From assembly GCA_028293305.1 (NCBI GenBank), contig JAQGPD010000115.1:1-17106 (forward strand): a DNA stretch of 17,106 bases, in the 5' to 3' direction. The notes beneath the pieces are model-generated. The model did not search any database. It had not been told where the DNA came from and saw only the letters and a program-made list of their open reading frames with translations. The position numbers and the translations under genes were made by a program. Numbering within the stretch: position 1 is the first letter of the stretch; the number at the start of each line of letters is the position of its first letter. Source of the stretch: Verrucomicrobiales bacterium. Its GTDB lineage: Bacteria; Verrucomicrobiota; Verrucomicrobiia; Verrucomicrobiales; V1-33. This document shows, in pieces, positions 7,672 to 17,106 of this stretch.

Positions 7672-9228
7672 TCAGCGTTTCATCAGGAAATACTCGATGC
7701 TGTCCACGAGGGCGCGCCAGGAGGCGTCGATGATGTTGCCGGAGACGCCGACCGTGGACCACTCGCGGGTGCCGTCCGTGCTGTCGATGAGCACCCGGGT
7801 GCGGGCGGCGGTGCCGCTGTGGCCGTCGATGATACGGACTTTATAATCAGTGAGTTGGACCTGGGCGATTTCCGGGTGGCGGGCCATGAGCGCTTTGCGG
7901 AGCGCGCCGTCGAGGGCGTTCACCGGGCCATCGCCTTCCGCCACGGTGAGGATGGTTTCCCCGCCGAGGTGCAGTTTGACGGTGGCCAGGCAGTTATCGT
8001 AGTCGCGCAGGGTGTCCCGGCGGAAGACGCATTCGAATTCCACATGATCGAAAATCGGGGTGGTTTGCCCCAGCGTGCGACGGATCAGGAGTTCGAATGA
8101 GGCATCGGCGGCCTCGAATTCGTAGCCTTCTTTTTCGAGGGTTTTGAGCTTTTCCAGGAGGTCGCGCACCACGGGGCCGCCTTTCTCGATGGAAAGCCCC
8201 ATGGCCTCCGCTTTCATCAGGATATTGCTTTGTCCCGACATGTCGCTGAGGACGATAACCTGCTGATTTCCAACCAGTGCCGGGCTGACGTGCTCGTAGG
8301 TGCGGGCGAGTTTTTGGACGGCGTGGACGTGCAGGCCGCCTTTGTGGGTGAAGGCCGCGCGGCCGACGTAGGGGGCGCGGAGGTCGGGGGTGACGTTCGC
8401 CAGTTCGTCGATGAAATGCGAGATTTCGCTGAGGCGGGTGAGGTCCGGGACCACCTCGATGCCCATTTTGAGCTGGAGATTCGGGATGATGGTCGTGAGA
8501 TTGCAGTTCCCCACGCGTTCACCGTAGCCATTGATAGTGCCTTGAACCTGAACGGCTCCCGCACGGATGGCGGCCAGGGCATTAGCGACTCCGGTGCCGC
8601 CGTCATTGTGGGTGTGGATGCCGACGCCGCAGCCGAGGTGGGCGACGGCGGCGGCGGTGACTTCGGCGATGAATTCCGGAAGCGCGCCGCCATTGGTCTC
8701 GCACAAAACGATCAAATCCGCCCCGGCATCGCGCGCGGTTTTGATCGTGGCCAGCGAGTAGTCGGGGTCTTCCCGGTAGCTGTCGAAAAAGTGCTCGGCA
8801 TCATAAAACACCTCGCGGCCGTGCGATTTCAAAAAGCGCACGGTATCGGCGATCATGGCCAGGTTTTCCTCCAGGCTCACGCGGAAAACCTCGGTCACGT
8901 GAAGCGGCCAGGTTTTTCCGACGATGGTGATGACGGGAGTGTTGGCATCCAGAAGCAGTTGAACCTGAGCGTCTTCCTCCACCTTGCTGTTCCCGCGGCG
9001 GGTCATGCCGAAGGCGCAGAGCTTGGCGTGTTTCCAGGAACGCTTGGCGGCTTCCGCGAAAAATTCCACGTCCCGCGGATTCGATCCCGGCCAGCCGCCC
9101 TCGATGTAATCGATCCCGAAGCCATCGAGCTTTTCGGCCACGCGGAGTTTGTCAGCGACGGTGAAACTGATGCCGGTGCCCTGCGTGCCGTCGCGGAGGG
9201 TGGTGTCGTAAAGGGAGACTGCTTTCAT
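7672..9228 (-). CDS. cimA: (R)-citramalate synthase (LeuA-like family)
   Basis: A 518-residue enzyme condensing pyruvate with acetyl-CoA to (R)-citramalate, the first step of the threonine-independent route to 2-oxobutanoate and isoleucine. The TIM-barrel domain (about 1-280) has LYDTTLRDGTQ (6-16) with the catalytic Arg12-Asp13 pair, YIEGGWPGSNP (41-51), the metal-binding HTHND (His205, His207) and GYGERVGN (234-241). THKGGLHVHA (294-303) follows, and the C-terminal domain (about 365-518) is the LeuA-type allosteric dimer domain, so end-product feedback is likely. The block YIEGGWPGSNP and the overall length fit CimA rather than 2-isopropylmalate synthase. The ATG at 9228 places LYDTTLRDGTQ close to the N-terminus as in other CimA proteins; the ATG at 9243 adds five residues and is the main alternative. 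No leu or ilv genes are adjacent. Confidence 0.92.
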   Translation of the reverse strand: MKAVSLYDTTLRDGTQGTGISFTVADKLRVAEKLDGFGIDYIEGGWPGSNPRDVEFFAEAAKRSWKHAKLCAFGMTRRGNSKVEEDAQVQLLLDANTPVITIVGKTWPLHVTEVFRVSLEENLAMIADTVRFLKSHGREVFYDAEHFFDSYREDPDYSLATIKTARDAGADLIVLCETNGGALPEFIAEVTAAAVAHLGCGVGIHTHNDGGTGVANALAAIRAGAVQVQGTINGYGERVGNCNLTTIIPNLQLKMGIEVVPDLTRLSEISHFIDELANVTPDLRAPYVGRAAFTHKGGLHVHAVQKLARTYEHVSPALVGNQQVIVLSDMSGQSNILMKAEAMGLSIEKGGPVVRDLLEKLKTLEKEGYEFEAADASFELLIRRTLGQTTPIFDHVEFECVFRRDTLRDYDNCLATVKLHLGGETILTVAEGDGPVNALDGALRKALMARHPEIAQVQLTDYKVRIIDGHSGTAARTRVLIDSTDGTREWSTVGVSGNIIDASWRALVDSIEYFLMKR

Positions 9229-9516
9229 TTTTCGGGGCGTCATCAGGACAGGAAAGCGGAGCATTTGCAATCGCAGTTCGGAGGACGGCGGACCGAGGGC
9301 AAAAGTCGTCGGTCGGGGGCCGCGGTGGGGATTTTTGAAAGGAGCGCGGATGGCGGTGCGTGAATCCGATGCCTTCCGGCGTGGAATCCGCTGCGTGGGT
9401 CGCCGGAAATGCGGGTCGGTTTTCCGCTTCGTTTTATCTTTTCAAAGCTGATCTTCCCTCCCGCGCCGTTTGTATTACCGCTGACCTGGCTCCCAAGTTC
9501 CCTTCCCCAAACCTTT
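9229..9516. promoter_or_regulatory. Divergent intergenic region between cimA and the DUF1552 gene
   Basis: These 288 bp separate two divergently transcribed genes and so must hold both promoters. I see no convincing paired -35/-10 boxes, operator palindrome, T-box or attenuator-like hairpin, so the boundaries given are only those of the gap. Confidence 0.4.
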
Positions 9517-10875
9517 ATGACGACCCCCGATTTTTCCCGCCGCCGGTTTCTCCGTGGATTGGGCACGATTTTGGCGCTGCCCGCGCTGGAGGCCACGGCG
9601 CCATTCGCGGCCAAGGCGGCCGGGCTTGCGGTCAAAAAAGGCGATGCGGCGGCGGCGCCATTGCGCATGGCCTTCGTTTACAGCCCCAACGGCAAAAACA
9701 TGGACCACTGGACGCCTTCCAAGGACGGCTCCAGCTATGAACTCAGCCGCGCCCTGGCTCCGTTGAAGGAATTGCAGTCGGAATTCCAAGTCATCAGCGG
9801 CCTGAAACACGAAAAAGCCCGGGCGAACGGCGATGGCGGCGGTGACCATGCGCGGGCGAATGCGAGCTTCCTGACCGGCGTCCAAGCCCGGAAAACCGCC
9901 GGCGCGGACATCCGGAACGGCATTTCCATCGACCAGATCGCGGCCAATGATCTGGGGCAACTGACCCGGCTTCCCTCTCTGGAACTGAGCTGCGACGAGG
10001 CCCGCCGCGCGGGAAATTGCGACAGCGGCTACTCCTGTTCCTATCAATTCAACCTCGCTTGGAAAAGCGAGACCACCCCGCTGGCCCCGGAGCGCGATCC
10101 CAAGCTCGCCTTCGAGCGGCTGTTCGGCGGCGGCGGCGGCACGGAGGAGGATGCGGCGCGGGCGAAACGTGAATTTTATAACAAGAGCGTCCTGGATTTC
10201 GTGATGGAGGACGCGAAGTCCCTGCAGAAACACCTGGGCTACACCGATAAACAAAAACTGGACGAATACCTGACCTCCGTCCGCGACATCGAGCGCCGGC
10301 TGAGCAATGCCGACAAGTTCTCCCAGGCGATGCCGGATTATAAAAAACCGACCGGCATCCCGCAAAGTTATCAGGAGCACATCCGCCTCATGTTCGACCT
10401 CCAGGTGCTCGCCTTCCAGACGGATTCCACCCGCATTTCCACCTTCCTGCTCGCCCACGATGGATCGAACCGCAGCTTCCCGGAAATCGGGGTGCCGGAC
10501 GCGCACCACGGCATTTCCCACCACCAGCGCGATGCGGAAAAGCTGGAGAAAATCGCGAAAATCGACGAGTTTTATTCGGAGCAATTCGCCTATTTCCTGA
10601 AGCGCCTGCGCGACATCAAGGAAGGCGGCGGCAGCCTGCTGGACAACTGCATGATCGTCTTCGGCAGCGGCATCAGCGATCCCGACCGTCACAGCCACGA
10701 TGACCTGCCCGTGATCCTGGCGGGCGGCGGCGGCGGCACCCTGAAAAAAGGCCGTCACCTGCGTCTGCGCGAGGACACGCCGATGTGCAATCTCTACCTC
10801 TCCATGGCCGAACGCATGGGGGTGAAAGTGCCTTCCTTCGGCGACAGCACCGGCAGTCTGGACGCCATCGGCTAA
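9517..10875 (+). CDS. DUF1552 family protein with Tat signal
   Basis: A 452-residue exported protein of the DUF1552 family, typical of Planctomycetes, Verrucomicrobia and some myxobacteria; its biochemical role is not established. The N-terminus carries a twin-arginine signal, SRRRFLRG (7-14), followed by a short hydrophobic stretch (TILALPALEA), implying export of a folded protein. Characteristic blocks include FVYSPNGKNMDHW near residue 54, an HARANASFLTG region, then FLLAHDGSNRSFPEIGVPDAHHGISHH and FGSGISDPDRHSHDDLPVILAGGG near the C-terminus, rich in His and Asp and suggestive of metal binding. The ATG at 9517 is chosen because the Tat motif follows it directly; the frame extends upstream to 9409 but that part has no family features. 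DUF1552 genes usually sit beside a DUF1592 cytochrome-like gene; none is present here. An ABC ATPase gene follows after 127 bp. Confidence 0.9.
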   Translation: MTTPDFSRRRFLRGLGTILALPALEATAPFAAKAAGLAVKKGDAAAAPLRMAFVYSPNGKNMDHWTPSKDGSSYELSRALAPLKELQSEFQVISGLKHEKARANGDGGGDHARANASFLTGVQARKTAGADIRNGISIDQIAANDLGQLTRLPSLELSCDEARRAGNCDSGYSCSYQFNLAWKSETTPLAPERDPKLAFERLFGGGGGTEEDAARAKREFYNKSVLDFVMEDAKSLQKHLGYTDKQKLDEYLTSVRDIERRLSNADKFSQAMPDYKKPTGIPQSYQEHIRLMFDLQVLAFQTDSTRISTFLLAHDGSNRSFPEIGVPDAHHGISHHQRDAEKLEKIAKIDEFYSEQFAYFLKRLRDIKEGGGSLLDNCMIVFGSGISDPDRHSHDDLPVILAGGGGGTLKKGRHLRLREDTPMCNLYLSMAERMGVKVPSFGDSTGSLDAIG

Positions 10876-11002
10876 CATGTCCCCGGGGTCGCCGGCCCTC
10901 CCCGGCCCGGCCGCCAAACCGCCACCCCGCGTTAGGCCCGGGAACTTTTTCCCGTCGAAAAAACGCTCCTGCCTCCCAGCTCCAAAACCGCCAACATTTT
11001 TC

Positions 11003-11773
<771 letters not shown>

Positions 11774-11875
11774 AAAGCGCCGCGCTCAAACCCCGCCAGC
11801 GTCACGTCAGGGCGGCCCGGCCGTCAGCGGAGACGGGGTGAGCATTAGGCGGCAGATGGTTTATTCCTCTTGTTA

Positions 11876-12110
11876 GAGCATTTTAAATAATGACGTAGCC
11901 AGCGTCCGACCCTGGAGGGGTTAAATCTTTATAGCCATAGTCACCCGATCAATTTTAGCTCCGGAGGGGCGACATCCGGCTTCATCGGGAAAGAATATGC
12001 CGCTCCTCCGGAGCTCAATCATTTTTTGCTTGTCGGTGGCTATAAAGATTCCGGCCCTCCGGGCCTAATACTGCAGAGGCGTGGCGGCTATGGCATTATT
12101 TTAACTGCTC
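11876..12110 (+). repeat. Dispersed ~235-bp nested palindrome, copy 3
   Basis: The terminal 25-nt ends at 11876-11900 and 12086-12110 are inverted repeats (21 of 25 match), both ending in a GAGC/GCTC sequence. The middle tier AATCTTTATAGCCA (11924-11937) is perfectly inverted at 12037-12050. The inner tier is AGCTCCGGAGGGGCG (11957-11971) against CGCTCCTCCGGAGCT (12001-12015; one G-U-type mismatch), with a 29-nt loop. It is nearly the reverse complement of copy 1 over its full length. Confidence 0.9.
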
Positions 12111-12113
12111 CAG

Positions 12114-12176
12114 TCGTATTGGTCGTATTCGTCCTATCGGTCCTATAGGTCCTATCCGTCCTATCGGTCCTATTTT
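12114..12176 (+). repeat. 9-bp tandem array (consensus TCCTATCGG), seven units
   Basis: Seven contiguous 9-nt units begin at 12114, 12123, 12132, 12141, 12150, 12159 and 12168. The first two read TCGTATTGG and TCGTATTCG; later units read TCCTAT followed by CGG, AGG, CCG, CGG and TTT. It begins 3 bp after the right end of nested palindrome copy 3. Confidence 0.85.
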
Positions 12177-12267
12177 GCCTACCCGCCCGCGTTTTTTAAA
12201 ACCCGCGCAAAACACGGACCGGCCCCCATTTTCCGGACGTTGACCGCAGGGCCGCCGCCCCGGAAAT

Positions 12268-12299
12268 GGGGTCGGGCGGGGGTTGGGCGGGGGTTAGGG
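12268..12299 (+). other. G-run cluster with G-quadruplex potential
   Basis: On the plus strand, six runs of three to five G are separated by one to three bases, including a GGGCGGGGGTT unit in near-direct duplication. This meets the usual sequence rule for an intramolecular G-quadruplex. It lies about 120 bp upstream of the preferred start of the next gene. Confidence 0.55.
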
Positions 12300-12421
12300 A
12301 TTTTCAATGTAGTCCACGCCCGGCTTTACAGTCCTGGGTGTGTGCTCCACGTTGCGGGTCCATGGCTTTTCCCGAATTCCCTTTTCCGCGCTCCCCCCGG
12401 CCGGCATCCGGTTCTGACCTT

Positions 12422-15030
<2,609 letters not shown>

Positions 15031-15031
<1 letters not shown>

Positions 15032-15930
15032 TGCCCTCCGACCCTATCCAATACTTCAACCGCTACACCGGCGAAATCGAATCCGAACAAATCTACGGCG
15101 AACGCTTCCTGCGCCTTGCCTATCAAACCCCGCCCGGCCGTCTCGCCGTGGCCTGGGCGATCAAACGCGCCTGGTTTTCCCGCTGGTATGGGCAACGCAT
15201 GGACCGCTGGAAAAGCTCCGTGCGCGTGCGGCCGTTCATTGAAAAATACGGGCTGAATCCTGACGATTTCACCCAGCCTCTCGGTAAATACCACACCTTC
15301 AACGAGTTCTTCTATCGCAAACTGAAGCCGGAAGTCCGCCCCATCGACCCGGATCCCAAGTCGATCGTTTTCCCCGCGGACGGCCGGCACCTGGGCTTCG
15401 CCAAGGCCTCCGCCATCGAGTCCGTCTTCGTCAAAGGCCAGAAGTTCGACCTCCCCGCCCTGCTCGGCAATAAGGAACTGGCGGAGCGGTATGCCGACAG
15501 CCCCTTGATTCTCAGCAGATTGTGCCCGGTGGACTACCATCGCTTCCACTTCGTCACCGCCGGCACGCCCGTCTCCCCCAAGCTCATCAACGGCCCGCTT
15601 TACTCCGTCAGCCCCATCGCCCTGCGGCGGAATCTCAGCTACCTTTGGCAAAATAAACGCGTCATCACCGTCATCCGCACCGCGCACCTGGGAGAAGTCC
15701 TGCAACTTGAAATCGGCGCCACCAATGTCGGCAGCATCGTGCAGACGGCCATCCCCTATCAACCCGCCGCGAAGGGCGGCGAAAAAGGTTATTTCCGCTT
15801 CGGCGGGTCCAGCACCATCACCTTGTTCGAGCCCGGAAAAATCACCCTGGACGCCGATCTCCTCCAGCATACCTCCGAACAGCGCGAGCTGTATGCCCAC
15901 ATGGGCGACCACATGGGACGGGTGGTTTAG
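15031..15930 (+). CDS. psd: Phosphatidylserine decarboxylase proenzyme
   Basis: A 299-residue enzyme converting phosphatidylserine to phosphatidylethanolamine at the inner membrane, using a pyruvoyl group made by self-cleavage. The catalytic elements are all present: Asp117 in FPADGRH, His170 and His173 in CPVDYHRFHF, and the self-cleavage site GGSS (258-261), where cleavage before Ser260 would leave an alpha chain of about 40 residues carrying the pyruvoyl group. The surrounding GYFRFGGSSTITLFEPGKI fits the family well. The N-terminal region includes NRYTGEIESEQIYGE and a hydrophobic patch (about 39-50), as in the longer Psd forms of the Clostridium/Chlamydia type. The ATG at 15031 overlaps the previous gene's TGA by one base, indicating translational coupling. 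The synthase for its substrate (pssA) is not in the window. Confidence 0.95.
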
Positions 15931-16237
15931 TTAGCGCCGGCGGGGGCGGACGGGGTCCGACGGGGTCTTCCTGGCGACTTATTTTGGACAAACCGGAACC
16001 TGCCCCGGGCTGCTCCAAGGTTGCCGGGGCGACTTCCAAAGTCGCGGTCCACAGCCCAGGACCGCGACTTTGGAAGTCGCCCCGGAGCATCGGCCGATCC
16101 AATAACCCCCGCAGCGGCATCCCAAAACGCATTCCACGCGTTGTCATGGGGAGCGAATCGTTTCACCCCCCCCGACCCCCCGAGCCCGCCCCTGCTTTTC
16201 GCGCCGCGCCCGCTTTCACGCCCCCCCCCGATCACGC
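15931..16237. other. 307-bp gap between psd and the lipocalin gene
   Basis: The main content is the long perfect palindrome at 16024-16085. The rest is C-rich leader just before the lipocalin start. I see no convincing promoter boxes and no ORF with domain features. Confidence 0.6.
16024..16085. repeat. Perfect inverted repeat, 27-bp arms with an 8-nt loop
   Basis: Arms at 16024-16050 and 16059-16085 are exact reverse complements; the loop is ACAGCCCA. Each arm contains its own smaller palindrome, GCGACTT/AAGTCGC around CCA, so the element can fold as one long hairpin or as a cloverleaf. It lacks a following T tract, so it is not a standard intrinsic terminator for psd, though it could shield the psd mRNA 3' end. 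Confidence 0.95.
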
Positions 16238-16846
16238 ATGAAAACCGGCATCCTCCGCCTACTACCCCTCCTGGCCGCCGCGCACCTGTGCGCCTGCGCC
16301 ACGGCTCCGGACCGCCCCGCGGCCACAGCAGCCGTTTCCCCCAAACCCTCCCGCCCCATGGAACTGTCCACCCCCCTCCGCACCGTCCCGAAGGTCGATC
16401 TCCCCCGTTACATGGGCGACTGGCGCGTCATCGCCAATATCCCCTATTTCGCCGAACGCGGCAAAGTCGACACCATCGAGGGCTATCAACTTCTCCCCGA
16501 CGGGGAAATCGATAATACCTTTACCTTCCGCAAAAAAGACTTCACCGCTCCGCAGAAGTCCTATCACTTCAAGGCGGAGGTCGTCAACAAACAGTCGAAC
16601 GCCGAGTGGCGGGTGAAATTCCTCCCCTTCATCAAAGTCGCCTATCTGATCATCGACCTCGATCCCGACTATCAATGGACCGTCGTCGGCCATCCCTCAC
16701 GGAAATACGGCTGGATCATGGCGCGGGAAAAAACCCTGCCGGACGCCACCTATCAATCCATCCTGACCCGGCTTGGCGAGCAGGGCTACGATCCCTCGAA
16801 ATTTGTAAAAGTCCCCCAACTTCCGTCACAACTGAGCGGGCAATAA
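16238..16846 (+). CDS. blc: Lipocalin family outer-membrane lipoprotein (Blc-like)
   Basis: A 202-residue predicted lipoprotein of the bacterial lipocalin (Blc/apolipoprotein D-like) family, which binds fatty acids or lysophospholipids at the outer membrane. The signal peptide ends in a lipobox LCAC with Cys20 as the lipidated residue; Cys at -2 is unusual but tolerable. A 30-residue Pro/Ala linker follows. The barrel starts at the GxW signature (Gly60-Asp61-Trp62 in YMGDWRVIANIPYFAERG) and shows the typical later strands YLIIDLDPDYQWTVVGHPSRKYGWIMAR (about 136-163), then a C-terminal helix. It follows psd by about 300 bp on the same strand, so the pair makes sense as membrane phospholipid synthesis and lipid handling, though they need not share a transcript. 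There is no Shine-Dalgarno sequence before the ATG at 16238. Confidence 0.92.
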   Translation: MKTGILRLLPLLAAAHLCACATAPDRPAATAAVSPKPSRPMELSTPLRTVPKVDLPRYMGDWRVIANIPYFAERGKVDTIEGYQLLPDGEIDNTFTFRKKDFTAPQKSYHFKAEVVNKQSNAEWRVKFLPFIKVAYLIIDLDPDYQWTVVGHPSRKYGWIMAREKTLPDATYQSILTRLGEQGYDPSKFVKVPQLPSQLSGQ

Positions 16847-16893
16847 AAGAAAATTGCCCGTTGAAACCTGTTCAAAGACGGTGTTTTCGCCGA

Positions 16894-16924
16894 TTGGCAA
16901 ACCCCCGCAGGGCGATTATGTAAT
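16894..16924 (+). promoter_or_regulatory. Candidate sigma70-type promoter for the last, truncated gene
   Basis: TTGGCA at 16894-16899 matches the -35 consensus at five of six positions. TGTAAT at 16919-16924 matches -10 at five of six, with a 19-nt spacer; the overlapping TATGTA at 16917 gives 17 nt. A GGCCTG/CAGGCC hairpin with a T6 loop (16930-16947) lies just downstream, in the putative leader. Confidence 0.35.
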
Positions 16925-16975
16925 CCACTGGCCTGTTTTTTCAGGCCCCCCCTGCGCCCCACCCCAGCAACCTTC

Positions 16976-17106
16976 ATGTCCCAAGACCGCACCTTCAGAC
17001 GCCCCTCCCTGTTGCGCCGCGCCGCCCTGACCGCCCGGCAATGGTTCGACTCCGACCACTTCCCGGAAGGCCCCGAAGCCACGCGGGCCAAGCCGGACAA
17101 TTTCGA
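16976..17106 (+). CDS. 5' end of a gene truncated by the window edge, product unknown
   Basis: From an ATG at 16976 the frame stays open for 43 complete codons to the window end. The protein begins MSQDRTFRRPSLLRRAA, is strongly basic at first, then has WFDSDHFPEGPEATRAKPDNF. Codon use (C or G at most third positions) fits the neighbouring genes. No domain is visible. The KPDNF region just before the cut could be the cytoplasmic lead-in to a first membrane segment, as in bacterial acyl desaturases; that is a guess prompted by the lipid-related neighbours. Confidence 0.5.
   Translation, partial: MSQDRTFRRPSLLRRAALTARQWFDSDHFPEGPEATRAKPDNF

Larger units (their letters stand above)
11774..12421. 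other. 648-bp gap with repeat arrays before the large membrane protein gene
   Basis: In order: about 100 bp with no recognised signal, copy 3 of the nested palindrome (11876-12110), a 9-bp tandem array (12114-12176), a short segment with TTTTTTAAAA near 12192, and a G-run cluster (12268-12299). If the large gene starts at 12266 or 12362 instead of 12422, the last part of this gap is coding. Confidence 0.65.

Noticed and set aside
6729..7733. 334-codon plus-strand frame across the small exported protein gene
   Set aside because: Its Phe/Gly-rich middle is the antisense of the Lys/Pro repeats, and it crosses the hairpin cluster.
8230..9363. Plus-strand frame opposite cimA
   Set aside because: Asp/Gly/Val-rich antisense composition; the CimA catalytic motifs on the minus strand are decisive.
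16930..16947. Intrinsic terminator for the lipocalin gene
   Set aside because: The T tract is the loop of the GGCCTG/CAGGCC hairpin rather than following it, and it lies after a candidate promoter; a leader hairpin is more likely.

Overview
This high-GC window most resembles the chromosome of a member of the Verrucomicrobiota (PVC group). The reasons are a DUF1552 protein with a Tat signal, a large secreted two-domain alpha/beta hydrolase of a type common in Verrucomicrobia and Planctomycetes, starts that mostly lack a Shine-Dalgarno sequence, and many repeat-rich intergenic gaps. The phylum is an inference from gene families; no rRNA or marker gene is present.

Layout: an OpgG-type periplasmic glucan protein (26-1567, +); a repeat-filled gap; a secreted acetylxylan-esterase-like hydrolase (1995-4043, +); a GT39-like polytopic glycosyltransferase (4300-6240, +); a 707-bp repeat- and hairpin-rich gap; two minus-strand genes, a small Lys/Pro-rich exported protein (7466-6948) and citramalate synthase CimA (9228-7672); a divergent promoter gap; a Tat-exported DUF1552 protein (9517-10875, +); a LolD/MacB-type ABC ATPase without its permease (11003-11773, +); a 648-bp repeat-rich gap; an unrecognised protein with a long disordered N-terminal region and about eight C-terminal membrane helices (12422-15031, +), overlapping by 1 nt a phosphatidylserine decarboxylase (15031-15930, +); a gap with a perfect 27-bp-arm palindrome; a Blc-type lipocalin lipoprotein (16238-16846, +); and the start of another gene cut by the window end (16976-17106, +).

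Functionally the window is mixed. Most products are envelope or exported proteins: periplasmic glucan, a secreted esterase, a membrane glycosyltransferase, a lipoprotein-export-type ATPase, membrane phospholipid synthesis and an outer-membrane lipocalin. The right end (membrane protein, Psd, lipocalin) looks like an envelope-lipid neighbourhood. CimA is the one clear central-metabolism enzyme, giving a pyruvate route to isoleucine.

The most striking unannotated structure is a dispersed ~235-bp nested palindrome present three times (1623-1857, 6244-6475, 11876-12110), each just 3' of a plus-strand gene; two copies are inverted relative to each other and about 90% identical. Other structures are short tandem repeats that span the stop codons of two genes, a 10-unit hexanucleotide repeat encoding Pro-Val, a 9-bp tandem array, a G-run cluster able to form a G-quadruplex, and competing hairpins downstream of the small exported protein. 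No tRNA, rRNA, CRISPR array or transposase was seen.
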